From Mesorhizobium sp. L-8-3 (GTDB lineage Bacteria; Pseudomonadota; Alphaproteobacteria; Rhizobiales; Rhizobiaceae): a stretch of 64,000 bases of DNA. The position numbers and the translations under genes are program-made. This document shows positions 33,708 to 43,426 of this stretch, piece by piece (the stretch's first letter is position 1; each line of letters opens with the position of its first letter). Location: contig NZ_AP023262.1 of NCBI RefSeq assembly GCF_016756615.1, positions 4,837,501 through 4,901,500 of the forward strand. Reading direction: 5' to 3'. Under the pieces are notes generated by a model. That model worked only from the letters and a program-made list of their open reading frames with translations. It was not told the origin of the DNA and made no database searches.

Positions 33708-34826
33708 ATGGCTGAATTCTGCGCGATCGGACTGATGAGCGGCACATCGATGGACGGTATCGATCTTGCGATGCTGCGGACCGATGGAGATCACAAGGTC
33801 GAACGCGGCCCCGCCATGTTCGTGCCCTATGAGGCGGGATTTCGTTGTCGGATAGAAGAGTCGCTCGACGAGGCTCGGGCAATCGTCCGCCGCGAAGACC
33901 GGCCGGGCGGTCTGGCTGCGCTCGAGAAGGAGATCACGCTGAGGCACGCGGAGGCGATCGAAGCGTTCCTTCGAAACGGGGCGTCAGGCTGGGGGCGGCC
34001 AGACATCATCGGTTTCCACGGCCAGACGGTTCTTCACCGCCCGCAGATGGGCGTCACCGTCCAACTCGGCGACGGCGAACTGCTGGCGAAGAAGACGGGC
34101 TTGCCCGTCGTCTACGACATGCGGGCGAACGACATGGAGTTGGGCGGGCAGGGCGCGCCGCTTGTGCCGGCTTATCACGCAGCCGTTGCCCGGGCGCTGC
34201 CCGCGCCATTCTCCTCCCGCTCTCCGGTCGTCTTCGTCAATATCGGAGGCATCTCCAACGTGACCTATGTGGGCCGCCGCGGTGACCCCATCGCCTTCGA
34301 CAGCGGGCCGGGCAATGCGCTGATCGACCAATGGGTGGCACGTGAAGGGGGGGTGCCATTCGACGCCGACGGCGTGATCGCCAGCGAGGGCGACACCGTT
34401 GCGGCGGTCATCGAGCGCTATCTCGGCAACCCGTTCTTCGAAAGAGCGGGGCCGAAATCCCTTGACCGCAACGACTTCACGCTCGACGAAGCCGAGGGGC
34501 TGGAACTGGCGGACGGAGCAAGGACGCTCGCCGCGCTGTCGGCCGAAGCTATCCTCAAATCGGCGGAGCACATGCCGGAAGCGCCCAAGCTCTGGATCGT
34601 CTGCGGCGGCGGACGCAAGAACCCGCACATCATGGCCGACCTTGGAAACAAGGCGAAACATGCCGAGGTCATCCTCGCCGAGGATGCCGGCCTGAACGGC
34701 GATTCGATGGAGGCGGAAGCCTGGGCCTATCTGGCGGTCCGGTCGACGAAGGGGCTGCCGCTCACCTTCCCCACGACGACCGGATGCCGCGAGCCCGCGC
34801 CGGGGGGCGTGACGGCAAAGCCGTAG
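33708..34826 (+). CDS. anmK: Anhydro-N-acetylmuramic acid kinase
   Basis: A 372-residue sugar kinase of the ASKHA fold that hydrolyses and phosphorylates anhydro-MurNAc to MurNAc-6-phosphate in cell-wall recycling. The N-terminal MSGTSMDGIDLAM is the family signature, with the catalytic Asp; FHGQTVLHRP, VYDMRANDMELGGQGAPLVP, VNIGGISNVTYV and FDSGPGNALIDQW are further motifs. AEAWAYLAVRS ends the conserved part. Divergent from tyrS. Confidence 0.97.
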   Translation: MAEFCAIGLMSGTSMDGIDLAMLRTDGDHKVERGPAMFVPYEAGFRCRIEESLDEARAIVRREDRPGGLAALEKEITLRHAEAIEAFLRNGASGWGRPDIIGFHGQTVLHRPQMGVTVQLGDGELLAKKTGLPVVYDMRANDMELGGQGAPLVPAYHAAVARALPAPFSSRSPVVFVNIGGISNVTYVGRRGDPIAFDSGPGNALIDQWVAREGGVPFDADGVIASEGDTVAAVIERYLGNPFFERAGPKSLDRNDFTLDEAEGLELADGARTLAALSAEAILKSAEHMPEAPKLWIVCGGGRKNPHIMADLGNKAKHAEVILAEDAGLNGDSMEAEAWAYLAVRSTKGLPLTFPTTTGCREPAPGGVTAKP

Positions 34827-35242
34827 CCGGAAGTCGCGGCACCTGGTTGATACGAGCGGGCACGGACGCTGACGTATCCATGCGACGTGGATGCCCGCGC
34901 AACCGAATGGTCGCAGTCGACGGCGGTGCCTGTCCGGCTCGCATGGCTTTCGCGCCAGGCGTGTGCCACGCGTTCACGCGCTCCACCGGTCGAGCCTGTC
35001 GACCGACGGCAAATCCTCACCCGAAAGCCGAAGTGGTCTTCGGCAGCGCATGCTCCCGCGAACACAAGACACCTGCTCTGCCCACGATAGGCATCCGGCA
35101 ATCCAGAGGCGAGGGTGCTGCCAGCCGTACTCCGGCCCACGGCTCTGACGACCTGCCACATTCCCAGGAAGCGATGATGATCTTCGGGAACGGCGTCGCG
35201 AAGGAGCCGGAGTACTTCGGAGATATTGCTCAGTCGGCCTGG
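34827..35242. other. Intergenic region after anmK
   Basis: No gene, RNA or clear terminator can be supported in these 416 bases; open frames through it show no family resemblance. The only structure noted is a 7-bp stem GCCGAAG (35027-35033) / CTTCGGC (35038-35044), without a T-tract. Confidence 0.5.
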
Positions 35243-35623
35243 TTACTTCGCTGCCTTCTTCGCCTTGGGCGCGGCAGCCGGTTTGGCAGCCGCCTTGGGA
35301 TTGGGCGCCGCGGCCTTGGCCGTCTTGGCCGCCGGTGCCGCCTTGGCTGCGGCAGCCTTGGCGACCGGCTTGGCCTTTGCCGCCGCCTTTGCCGCGGGCT
35401 TCTTGCCCGCCGCCTTGGCGGCCTTGGCCGGCGCGGCCTTCGGGGCGACGCTTAGGTCCTTCACTTCCGCCTCGGCCGCGTTCTTCTTGATGGAGTCGAT
35501 CGACTTCATCGCCGACGCCTTCGTCTTGTAGCCTTCGGACGCAAACATGGGCTCCCCATTCCCTGCACGGAAACGGAAGCGGAACTCACCCTTCTTATCC
35601 TTGTAGACCTCGAAGCTGTGCAT
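35243..35623 (-). CDS. DUF1508 protein with Ala/Lys-rich histone-H1-like tail
   Basis: A 126-residue protein. Residues 1-50 are a DUF1508 (YegP) domain: MHSFEVYKDKKGEFRFRFRA, GYKTKASAMKSIDSIKKNA. From about residue 60 to the end, the chain is almost only Ala, Lys and Pro (repeats such as AKAAAKAKPVAKAAAA), closely resembling bacterial H1/HC1-like tails that bind DNA. DUF1508 proteins usually stop after one or two copies of the domain, so the fusion is noteworthy. AAGGGGACAG precedes the ATG at 35623; the frame upstream is not family-like. A DNA- or RNA-binding role is inference from composition. Confidence 0.88.
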   Translation of the reverse strand: MHSFEVYKDKKGEFRFRFRAGNGEPMFASEGYKTKASAMKSIDSIKKNAAEAEVKDLSVAPKAAPAKAAKAAGKKPAAKAAAKAKPVAKAAAAKAAPAAKTAKAAAPNPKAAAKPAAAPKAKKAAK

Positions 35624-35988
35624 GAACTGTCCCCTTAAGCATTCGGGTGATTCTAGGCAAACGAAGGGTGACATGAAGCGACAACTATGTCGACCAATGA
35701 ACTTCGCCCCTTCAACCGCGGATTATCACCCAGTTGCGACCGGCCCGGTGGTCGTTTCCGGAAGCATCGACAGTTTCGCCGACATTTGTTTTCAGCCCCT
35801 TGCAGTATCTCCTTTCGCTCCCCATCGGCGACGCGGCGGGGCAACAGCAAATGCGACACGACCCATGCGCCGACATCTGCACCCGGGGCTCGTGTTCCCC
35901 ATCATCAAAGTTTCATCGAAGCGTCACCCGGCAGACATCGAGCCACCATAGCTAGCGGCCGTTCGATCCCTCTTGAAACGGGTTTCCA
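35624..35988. other. Divergent intergenic region with a Pho-box-like site
   Basis: 365 bases between the DUF1508 gene and the phytase-like gene. No gene is supported. The right half carries the Pho-box-like sequence described separately. Confidence 0.5.
35910..35927 (+). promoter_or_regulatory. Pho-box-like site
   Basis: GTTTCAT-CGAA-GCGTCAC matches the PhoB consensus CTGTCAT-N4-CTGTCAC in 5 of 7 positions in each half, with the correct 4-base gap (11-base period). It is 62 bases before a secreted phytase-like gene. Confidence 0.45.
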
Positions 35989-37344
35989 ATGCGACGCTCT
36001 CTTCTCTCGGCGGCTGCCGTCATCGCTCTGACGACTGCCGCAACGGCCGACGACCAGCAGTTCAACGCCAAGCTGGTCGGCCACGCCATCCTGCCGGCGA
36101 ACACGATCATCAAGGCGCCGGAGAACGCACCCGGACATCTGCAGGCCTCCGGCAAGTTCACTACGCCGGATCGTCGCCGCGCCGAGGGCCTCGGCACCGT
36201 TCCGGGCAAGGACGGCGTGCGCCCGACCGGGCTTTCGCTGCCCTTCGACGGACAGCCGGTGCAGGGCTTCTCCGGTATCAAGTCCAACGGTGACGGGACC
36301 TTCTGGTCGCTCTCAGACAACGGCTTCGGCAGCAAGATGAACTCGTCCGACGCCGCGCTGATGCTGCATCTGTTGAAATTCGACTGGAACGCCGGCTCGG
36401 TCGAACGCGTCAGGACCGTGTTCCTCACCGATCCCGAGAAGAAGGCGCCATTCCCGATCGTGCTGGAAGGCAGCGAGAACCGCTTCCTCACCGGCGCCGA
36501 TTTCGACGTCGAATCCATCCAGCCGGTGGCCGACGGTTTCTGGGTCGGCGAGGAATTCGGTCCGTATCTCCTGAAGTTCGACACCGACGGCAAGCTGACC
36601 GATGTCTTCGAGACCGTCGTCGACGGCGAGCCGGTTCGTTCACCCGACCATCCGGCGCTGACGCTGCCGGCCAATCCGACCGCCAAGATTCCGGCCTTCA
36701 ACCTGAAGCGCTCGGGCGGTTACGAGGGGCTCGCAATGTCGAAGGACGGCAGCAAACTCTACGGGCTGCTGGAAGGTCCGCGCTATATGGCGGACGGCGC
36801 CGTCGAACAGGTGGACGGCAAGACCGCGCTGTGCATCGTCGAGTTCGACGTGGCCGGCAAGGCCTGGACCGGGCGCAGTTGGCTCTATCCGCTGGCCGAC
36901 GGCGGCGAGGCGATCGGCGACTTCAACATGATCGACGCCACCACCGCCCTGGTGATCGAGCGCGACAACGGTGCAGGGGTGGCCGGCAAGGCTTGCGCCG
37001 ACGCCGCCAATCCGAAGCCGGACTGCTTCGCCAGGGGATCCAAGGTGAAGCGGATCTACAAGATCGAGATGACCGAGGAGAATGCCGGCAAGGCAGTGCG
37101 CAAGATCGGCCATATCGATCTGCTCGCGATCGCCGATCCCGATGGCAAGAAGCGCCAGGGCGGCGGCGACGGCTTCTATGACATGCCCTTCGTGACCATC
37201 GAGAATGTCGACGTGGTCGACGACAGCCACATCGTCGTGGGCAACGACAACAACCTGCCGTTCTCGGCCGGCCGTGCCATCGACAAGGCCGACGACAACG
37301 AATTCGTGCTGCTCGAAGTAGCCGACTTCCTCAAGGCCAAATAA
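35989..37344 (+). CDS. Secreted esterase-like/phytase-like protein (PF13449)
   Basis: A 451-residue exported protein with a signal peptide (residues 1-20, MRRSLLSAAAVIALTTAATA). The rest belongs to the "esterase-like activity of phytase" family, a beta-propeller resembling phytase. Family blocks: GFSGIKSNGDGTFWSLSDNG, FDVESIQPVADGFWVGEEFG, YEGLAMSKDGSKLYGLLEG, IGDFNMIDATTALVIERDNG, and NVDVVDDSHIVVGNDNNLPF. Many Asp/Glu/Asn residues on loops fit calcium binding. It may release phosphate from organic phosphates in the periplasm, but activity is known for few members. Upstream lies a Pho-box-like site. Confidence 0.88.
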   Translation: MRRSLLSAAAVIALTTAATADDQQFNAKLVGHAILPANTIIKAPENAPGHLQASGKFTTPDRRRAEGLGTVPGKDGVRPTGLSLPFDGQPVQGFSGIKSNGDGTFWSLSDNGFGSKMNSSDAALMLHLLKFDWNAGSVERVRTVFLTDPEKKAPFPIVLEGSENRFLTGADFDVESIQPVADGFWVGEEFGPYLLKFDTDGKLTDVFETVVDGEPVRSPDHPALTLPANPTAKIPAFNLKRSGGYEGLAMSKDGSKLYGLLEGPRYMADGAVEQVDGKTALCIVEFDVAGKAWTGRSWLYPLADGGEAIGDFNMIDATTALVIERDNGAGVAGKACADAANPKPDCFARGSKVKRIYKIEMTEENAGKAVRKIGHIDLLAIADPDGKKRQGGGDGFYDMPFVTIENVDVVDDSHIVVGNDNNLPFSAGRAIDKADDNEFVLLEVADFLKAK

Positions 37345-37393
37345 GGTACGAGCCTCTGTCGGGAAGCGCCTTCGGCGCCGCCCGATCCGGTCA

Positions 37394-37418
37394 CCGGCCC
37401 GTCGCGACGACGGGCCGG
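37394..37418. terminator. Strong hairpin between convergent genes
   Basis: CCGGCCCGTCG (37394-37404) / CGACGGGCCGG (37408-37418), loop CGA: a perfect 11-bp GC stem 50 bases after the phytase-like stop. The following AAGCGTTTCC is only weakly T-rich, so it may act as a bidirectional stop or 3'-end stabiliser. Confidence 0.6.
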
Positions 37419-37537
37419 AAGCGTTTCCGGCCCGGGTGACCTCCGGTGTTTCGCCCTGAGCCGACGGCGGAAGGCTGCGGATGAAGGACGTCCAGCCATG
37501 CCTCGACGATACGAGCAGGCTGCTACATTGCCGGGTT

Positions 37538-38212
37538 CTATCTCAGGCGCTTCGGCCGCGGATCCGCCAGTTCGCCGGCGAGACGGCGATCCAGATAGTC
37601 CGCGCATTCCTCGATCAGAAGTTCGCTGTGGTTGGCGAAGAAGTGATTGGCGCCGGGAAGCGTCTTCTGCGTTATGGTGATGCCCTTCTGCGTATGCAGC
37701 TTGTCGACCAGTCCCTGCACGTCCTTGGGCGGCGCCACCTTGTCGCTGTCGCCATGGATGATCAGGCCGGATGAAGGGCAGGGCGCCAGGAACGAGAAGT
37801 CGTAGGTGTTGGGCTGCGGCGCGATCGAGATGAAGCCCTCGATCTCGGGGCGGCGCATCAGGAGTTGCATGCCGATCCAGGCGCCGAAGGAGTAGCCCGC
37901 GACCCAGCAGCTCTTGGAATCAGGATGCAGCGACTGGACCCAGTCCAGCGCGGCGGCGGCATCCGACAATTCGCCGGTGCCATGGTCGAACTCGCCCTGG
38001 CTGCGGCCGATGCCGCGGAAATTGAAGCGCAGCGTGGTGAAGTCGCGCTTCTGGAACATGTAGAAGAGGTCGTAGACGATCTTGTTGTTCATCGTCCCGC
38101 CGAATTGCGGGTGAGGGTGAAGGATGATAGCGATCGGCGCGCTCTTTTCCTTGGAAGGCTGGTAGCGGCCTTCAAGACGGCCTGCCGGACCTGCGAAAAT
38201 GACCTCGGGCAT
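37538..38212 (-). CDS. Alpha/beta hydrolase
   Basis: A 224-residue alpha/beta hydrolase of the COG2945 type. The oxyanion region is LHPHPQFGGTMNNK, the nucleophile elbow AGYSFG contains S108, the acid is the Asp in HGDSDKVAP and the His is in PGANHFF. No signal peptide; cytoplasmic. Substrate unknown. It is divergent from the SUF operon and shares the intergenic region that holds the Irr-like box, so it might be iron-regulated too. Confidence 0.9.
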   Translation of the reverse strand: MPEVIFAGPAGRLEGRYQPSKEKSAPIAIILHPHPQFGGTMNNKIVYDLFYMFQKRDFTTLRFNFRGIGRSQGEFDHGTGELSDAAAALDWVQSLHPDSKSCWVAGYSFGAWIGMQLLMRRPEIEGFISIAPQPNTYDFSFLAPCPSSGLIIHGDSDKVAPPKDVQGLVDKLHTQKGITITQKTLPGANHFFANHSELLIEECADYLDRRLAGELADPRPKRLR

Positions 38213-38306
38213 GGGTACTCCACTTGGGCGGAACGCTGCGCGGGATCACCCGAGAACATCTCTCGGTGCGGCCTTGACGAGACGCAGACGGCTCCATAGA
38301 AGCTAG

Positions 38307-38323
38307 TTTAGAATTGTTCAAAA
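38307..38323. promoter_or_regulatory. Irr box (ICE motif)-like palindrome
   Basis: TTTAGAA-TTG-TTCAAAA (38307-38323) matches the iron-control element TTTAGAA-N3-TTCTAAA of Rhizobiales Irr with one mismatch. It lies 118 bases before the cysteine desulfurase ATG and 95 bases from the hydrolase ATG. Irr regulates Fe-S and haem genes in rhizobia. A second inverted repeat, CCTTG (38372-38376) / CAAGG (38383-38387), is closer to the SUF operon. Confidence 0.65.
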
Positions 38324-38440
38324 CTGGGGGATGGAAGCCATCCCTACGAAGCGGGTAAATAGGACGGCTGACCTTGGAATATCAAGGAAATAACGCTTTC
38401 CGGCCCGCGCAGGCGAGTTGACAGGGCAAAAAGACGGAAA

Positions 38441-39604
38441 ATGGCTGCGGAACGCGCCTATCTCGACCACAATGCCAGCGCGCCGCTTTGCGGCGCCGCG
38501 AAGGCTGCCGTGGTCGAGGCGCTCGCCATAGCGGCCAATCCGTCGTCGGTGCATAGCGAGGGCAGGGCGGCGCGGCGGATCGTCGAGGATGCGCGGCGCG
38601 ATGTCGCGGCCGTGGTCGCGGCCAGGCCCGAGCATGTGGTGTTCACGTCAGGGGCCACCGAGGCGGCCTCGACGCTGCTGACATCAGACTGGCAGATGGG
38701 GCGTGGCGCCGTGCGCCTGTCGCGGCTTTATGTTTCGGCCGCCGATCATCCCTGCATCCTTTGCGGCGGCCGCTTCGCCGCGGATCAGGTCGAGACGATC
38801 GGCGTCGACGGGGATGGCGTGGTCGATTTTGCCGCGCTCGAAGCGGCCCTCGCGCGCCATGACCGCACCGCCGGCCTGCCGCTGGTGGCAATCCACGCCG
38901 CGAACAACGAGACCGGGGTGATCCAGCCCTTCCGCCGCATCGCGGAAATGACGAAGGCGGCAGGCGGCGTGTCGGTGATCGACGCGGTTCAGGCTGTCGG
39001 GCGAATTCCTCTCGATATCGCAGAGACTTGCGTGGATTATCTCATCTTGTCCTCGCACAAGATCGGCGGCCCCAAGGGCGCGGGCGCGATCGTCGCTGCC
39101 TCCGACCTGATGATGCCGAAGCCGCTGGTCGTCGGCGGAGGGCAGGAGAAGGGGCACAGGGCCGGAACGGAAAACCTGCCCGCGATCGCCGGCTTCGGCG
39201 CGGCCGCCCGCGAAGCGCTGGCGGGGCTGCCGCGCATGGACGAGGTGCGGGCCCTTCGCGACGCGATCGAGGCATTGCTGGCGGAAGGCGATGCCGGCAT
39301 CGAGATATTCGGCCGCGGCGCGGAGCGCCTGCCCAATACGAGCTTCTTCGCGGTTCCCGGGCTGAAGGCCGAGACCGCGCAGATCGCCTTCGACCTTGCT
39401 GGCGTGGCGCTGTCGGCCGGCTCGGCCTGCTCCTCCGGCAAGGTGGGGCCCAGCCATGTGCTGAGGGCCATGGGGCGAGGCGACAATGCGGGTGCGCTCA
39501 GGGTGTCGATCGGGCTCTCGACGACGGAGGAGGACGTCGCGCTTTTCGGAACCGCGCTGGCCGCGATCCTGGCGCGGCGCGCGGAGAGGGTCAGGGCAGC
39601 CTGA
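38441..39604 (+). CDS. Cysteine desulfurase, NifS/IscS-like (class I)
   Basis: A 387-residue PLP enzyme that removes sulfur from cysteine. The PLP lysine is K207 in LSSHKIGGPKGAGAIV, the sulfur-carrying cysteine is C330 in LSAGSACSSGKVGPSHVL, the long-loop form of class I. YLDHNASAPL opens the protein and NNETGVIQP marks the cofactor site. It precedes sufB by 173 bases and is the first gene of the SUF operon, the order found in many Rhizobiales, where a second, class II desulfurase (SufS) also occurs. Confidence 0.93.
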   Translation: MAAERAYLDHNASAPLCGAAKAAVVEALAIAANPSSVHSEGRAARRIVEDARRDVAAVVAARPEHVVFTSGATEAASTLLTSDWQMGRGAVRLSRLYVSAADHPCILCGGRFAADQVETIGVDGDGVVDFAALEAALARHDRTAGLPLVAIHAANNETGVIQPFRRIAEMTKAAGGVSVIDAVQAVGRIPLDIAETCVDYLILSSHKIGGPKGAGAIVAASDLMMPKPLVVGGGQEKGHRAGTENLPAIAGFGAAAREALAGLPRMDEVRALRDAIEALLAEGDAGIEIFGRGAERLPNTSFFAVPGLKAETAQIAFDLAGVALSAGSACSSGKVGPSHVLRAMGRGDNAGALRVSIGLSTTEEDVALFGTALAAILARRAERVRAA

Positions 39605-39777
39605 CGGCCAGGAGGACTTCCGGTCGTCGACCGGACATTTCGACGCTTTGCGGGCCGCAGCGGCGGTTTGCGGGTGAATTCCCGTCCGCAAGGCACTATA
39701 TGCGAACTACGCCGCCCCTGCGGTGCCATAGTTTGAAAACGGCCGGGCCTTGACCCCGGCATGGATGGAGAACGCTG

Positions 39778-41295
<1,518 letters not shown>

Positions 41296-41387
41296 GCGCT
41301 TCCCGACCCGACGACAGCCCGGCGATCAGCCGGCGACATCGACATGCAGGCGCGGCAGCGCGCCGGAACGAACAGACGGAAAACATC

Positions 41388-42143
41388 ATGCTTGAGATCA
41401 AGAACCTTCATGCCCGCATCGTCGAGGATGGAACCGAGATCATCCGCGGGCTGAACCTCACGGTGAAGGACGGCGAGGTGGCCGCCATCATGGGCCCGAA
41501 CGGATCGGGCAAGTCGACGCTGTCCTACATCCTCGCCGGGCGGGAGGATTACGAGGTGACGGAAGGCGACATTCTCTACGACGGCCAGTCGATCCTGGAG
41601 ATGGATCCGGCCGAGCGCGCCGCGGCGGGCATCTTCCTCGCCTTCCAGTATCCGATGGAGATACCCGGCGTCGCGACCATGGAGTTCCTGAAGGTGGCGC
41701 TCAACTCGCTGCGCAAGGCCCGCGGCGAGGAACCGCTGAAGGTGCCTGAGCTCCTGAAGAAGGTGAAGGAGGCTGCCGGCTCGCTCGACATGGACGTGGC
41801 CATGCTGAAGCGGCCGCTCAATGTCGGCTTCTCGGGCGGCGAGAAGAAACGCGCCGAGATCCTGCAGATGAAGCTGCTGGAGCCGCAGCTCTGCGTGCTC
41901 GACGAGACGGATTCCGGCCTCGACATCGACGCGCTGAAGGTCGTGGCGGATGGCGTCAACTCGCTGCGCTCGCCCGACCGCTCGATCGTGGTCATCACCC
42001 ACTATCAGCGCCTGCTCGAACACATCGTGCCCGACACGGTCCACGTGCTTTATCGCGGGCAGGTCATCAAGTCGGGCGACAAGTCGCTGGCGCTCGAACT
42101 CGAGGCGAACGGCTATGCCGGCATCATCGGCGAGGCGGCCTAG
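41388..42143 (+). CDS. sufC: Fe-S assembly ATPase SufC
   Basis: A 251-residue ABC-type ATPase that drives the SufB-SufD conformational change. Walker A is GPNGSGKST, the ABC signature is FSGGEKKRAEILQM, Walker B is LCVLDETDSGLDIDAL, and the H-loop is VVITHYQRLL. The start is the ATG at 41388 (MLEIKNLHARI), although the frame is open upstream. 92 bases follow sufB; sufD follows after 10 bases. Confidence 0.98.
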   Translation: MLEIKNLHARIVEDGTEIIRGLNLTVKDGEVAAIMGPNGSGKSTLSYILAGREDYEVTEGDILYDGQSILEMDPAERAAAGIFLAFQYPMEIPGVATMEFLKVALNSLRKARGEEPLKVPELLKKVKEAAGSLDMDVAMLKRPLNVGFSGGEKKRAEILQMKLLEPQLCVLDETDSGLDIDALKVVADGVNSLRSPDRSIVVITHYQRLLEHIVPDTVHVLYRGQVIKSGDKSLALELEANGYAGIIGEAA

Positions 42144-42153
42144 GGTGACGATC

Positions 42154-43422
42154 ATGAACATGCATACCCAACCCCAGCGCACGGCCGCCGAGGCGGCGCT
42201 CGTCAGCGCCTTCGACGAGCGGCTGTCGCTGCTGCCCGGCGACGGCGCCGTCATGGTGAAGCGCGACGCCGCGATCGAGGCGGTCAAGGCCGGCCTGCCG
42301 ACGCGACGCGTCGAATCCTGGCACTACACCGATTTCCGCCGGATGCTGACGACCGTGCCCGCGCACGACCTCACGGCCAAGCCGACGGCCCCGGCTCCGG
42401 TGCTCGAAGGCTCGACGGTCCTTGCGGTGCTCAACGGCGTCGCCGCTGCGAAGACGCCTGACATCGAAGGGGTGACCGTCACCCGTCTCGAGGACAAGCT
42501 GACAGACGGCAGTTTCGCGCCGGCTCTGGAGCTCAGCGGAAGCGACGATGCGATCGGTGCGGTGAACGCCGCCTTTGTCGCCGACGGCTATTTCGTCGAC
42601 ATTGCCGCCGGCGCCGCGCTCGAGAAACCGCTGGAGCTGCAGAACGTCCAGGCCGGCGGGCAGACCCATGTGCGCCTGCCGGTGCGGGTCGGCGCCGGCG
42701 CCAGGGCGACAATCGTCGAGCGCCAGACCGGCACGGGCGAGGCCTTCGTCTCCTCCGTCGGCCATCTGCTGGTCGGCGACGATGCCGAGGTGCTCTATCT
42801 GATCGTGCAGGACCAGCCTGATGGCGCGACGCATCTCGGCCAGTTCAATGCCGAGATCGGCAAGAATGCAAAGCTCACCCTGTTCGTGATGAATGCCGGC
42901 GGCAAGCTGGTGCGCCAGGAGATCCGCGTCACGGCAGCGGGCGAGGGCGGGGTGTTCACGCTGCGCGGCATCAACCTTCTGGCTGGAGACACCCACACCG
43001 ACGTGACCATGGTGCTCGACCATGCGGTTCCGCATACGGCGTCGACCGAGGTGATCCGCAATGTCGTCACGGGCAAGGCGCGCGGCGTGTTCCAGGGGCG
43101 CATCAACGTCTTCCAGCATGCGCAGAAGACCGACGCAAGGATGGCATGCAACACGCTGCTGCTCTCCGACGACGGCGAGTTCTCCACCAAGCCGGAGCTC
43201 GAGATCTTCGCCGACGACGTCGCCTGCGGCCACGGTGCGACCGTCACCGAGATCGACCACAACCATCTCTTCTACCTGATGGCGCGCGGCATCGACGAGA
43301 AGACGGCACGGGGGCTGCTGGTCCGGGCATTCCTCGCGGAGGTCATCGAGGGGCTCGAAGAGGAAGAGGTCGTGGATGCGCTCGAAGAGCGGCTCGGCGA
43401 CTGGTTTGCGACACACGGGTGA
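42154..43422 (+). CDS. sufD: Fe-S cluster assembly protein SufD
   Basis: A 422-residue SufD, partner of SufB in the SufBC2D complex. The N-terminal helical part includes GLPTRRVESWHYTDFRRM, and the C-terminal beta-helix carries GVFQGRINVFQHAQKTDARM, LLLSDDGEFSTKPELEIFAD and VACGHGATVTEID with the His typical of the complex. A GTG nine bases upstream (42145) is an alternative start. Overlaps no neighbour; sufS begins five bases later. Confidence 0.96.
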   Translation: MNMHTQPQRTAAEAALVSAFDERLSLLPGDGAVMVKRDAAIEAVKAGLPTRRVESWHYTDFRRMLTTVPAHDLTAKPTAPAPVLEGSTVLAVLNGVAAAKTPDIEGVTVTRLEDKLTDGSFAPALELSGSDDAIGAVNAAFVADGYFVDIAAGAALEKPLELQNVQAGGQTHVRLPVRVGAGARATIVERQTGTGEAFVSSVGHLLVGDDAEVLYLIVQDQPDGATHLGQFNAEIGKNAKLTLFVMNAGGKLVRQEIRVTAAGEGGVFTLRGINLLAGDTHTDVTMVLDHAVPHTASTEVIRNVVTGKARGVFQGRINVFQHAQKTDARMACNTLLLSDDGEFSTKPELEIFADDVACGHGATVTEIDHNHLFYLMARGIDEKTARGLLVRAFLAEVIEGLEEEEVVDALEERLGDWFATHG

Positions 43423-43426
43423 TGCC

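Noticed and set aside
38418..38423. TTGACA as the -35 of the SUF operon
   Set aside because: It is only 18 bases before the ATG, leaving no room for a -10 and start site.
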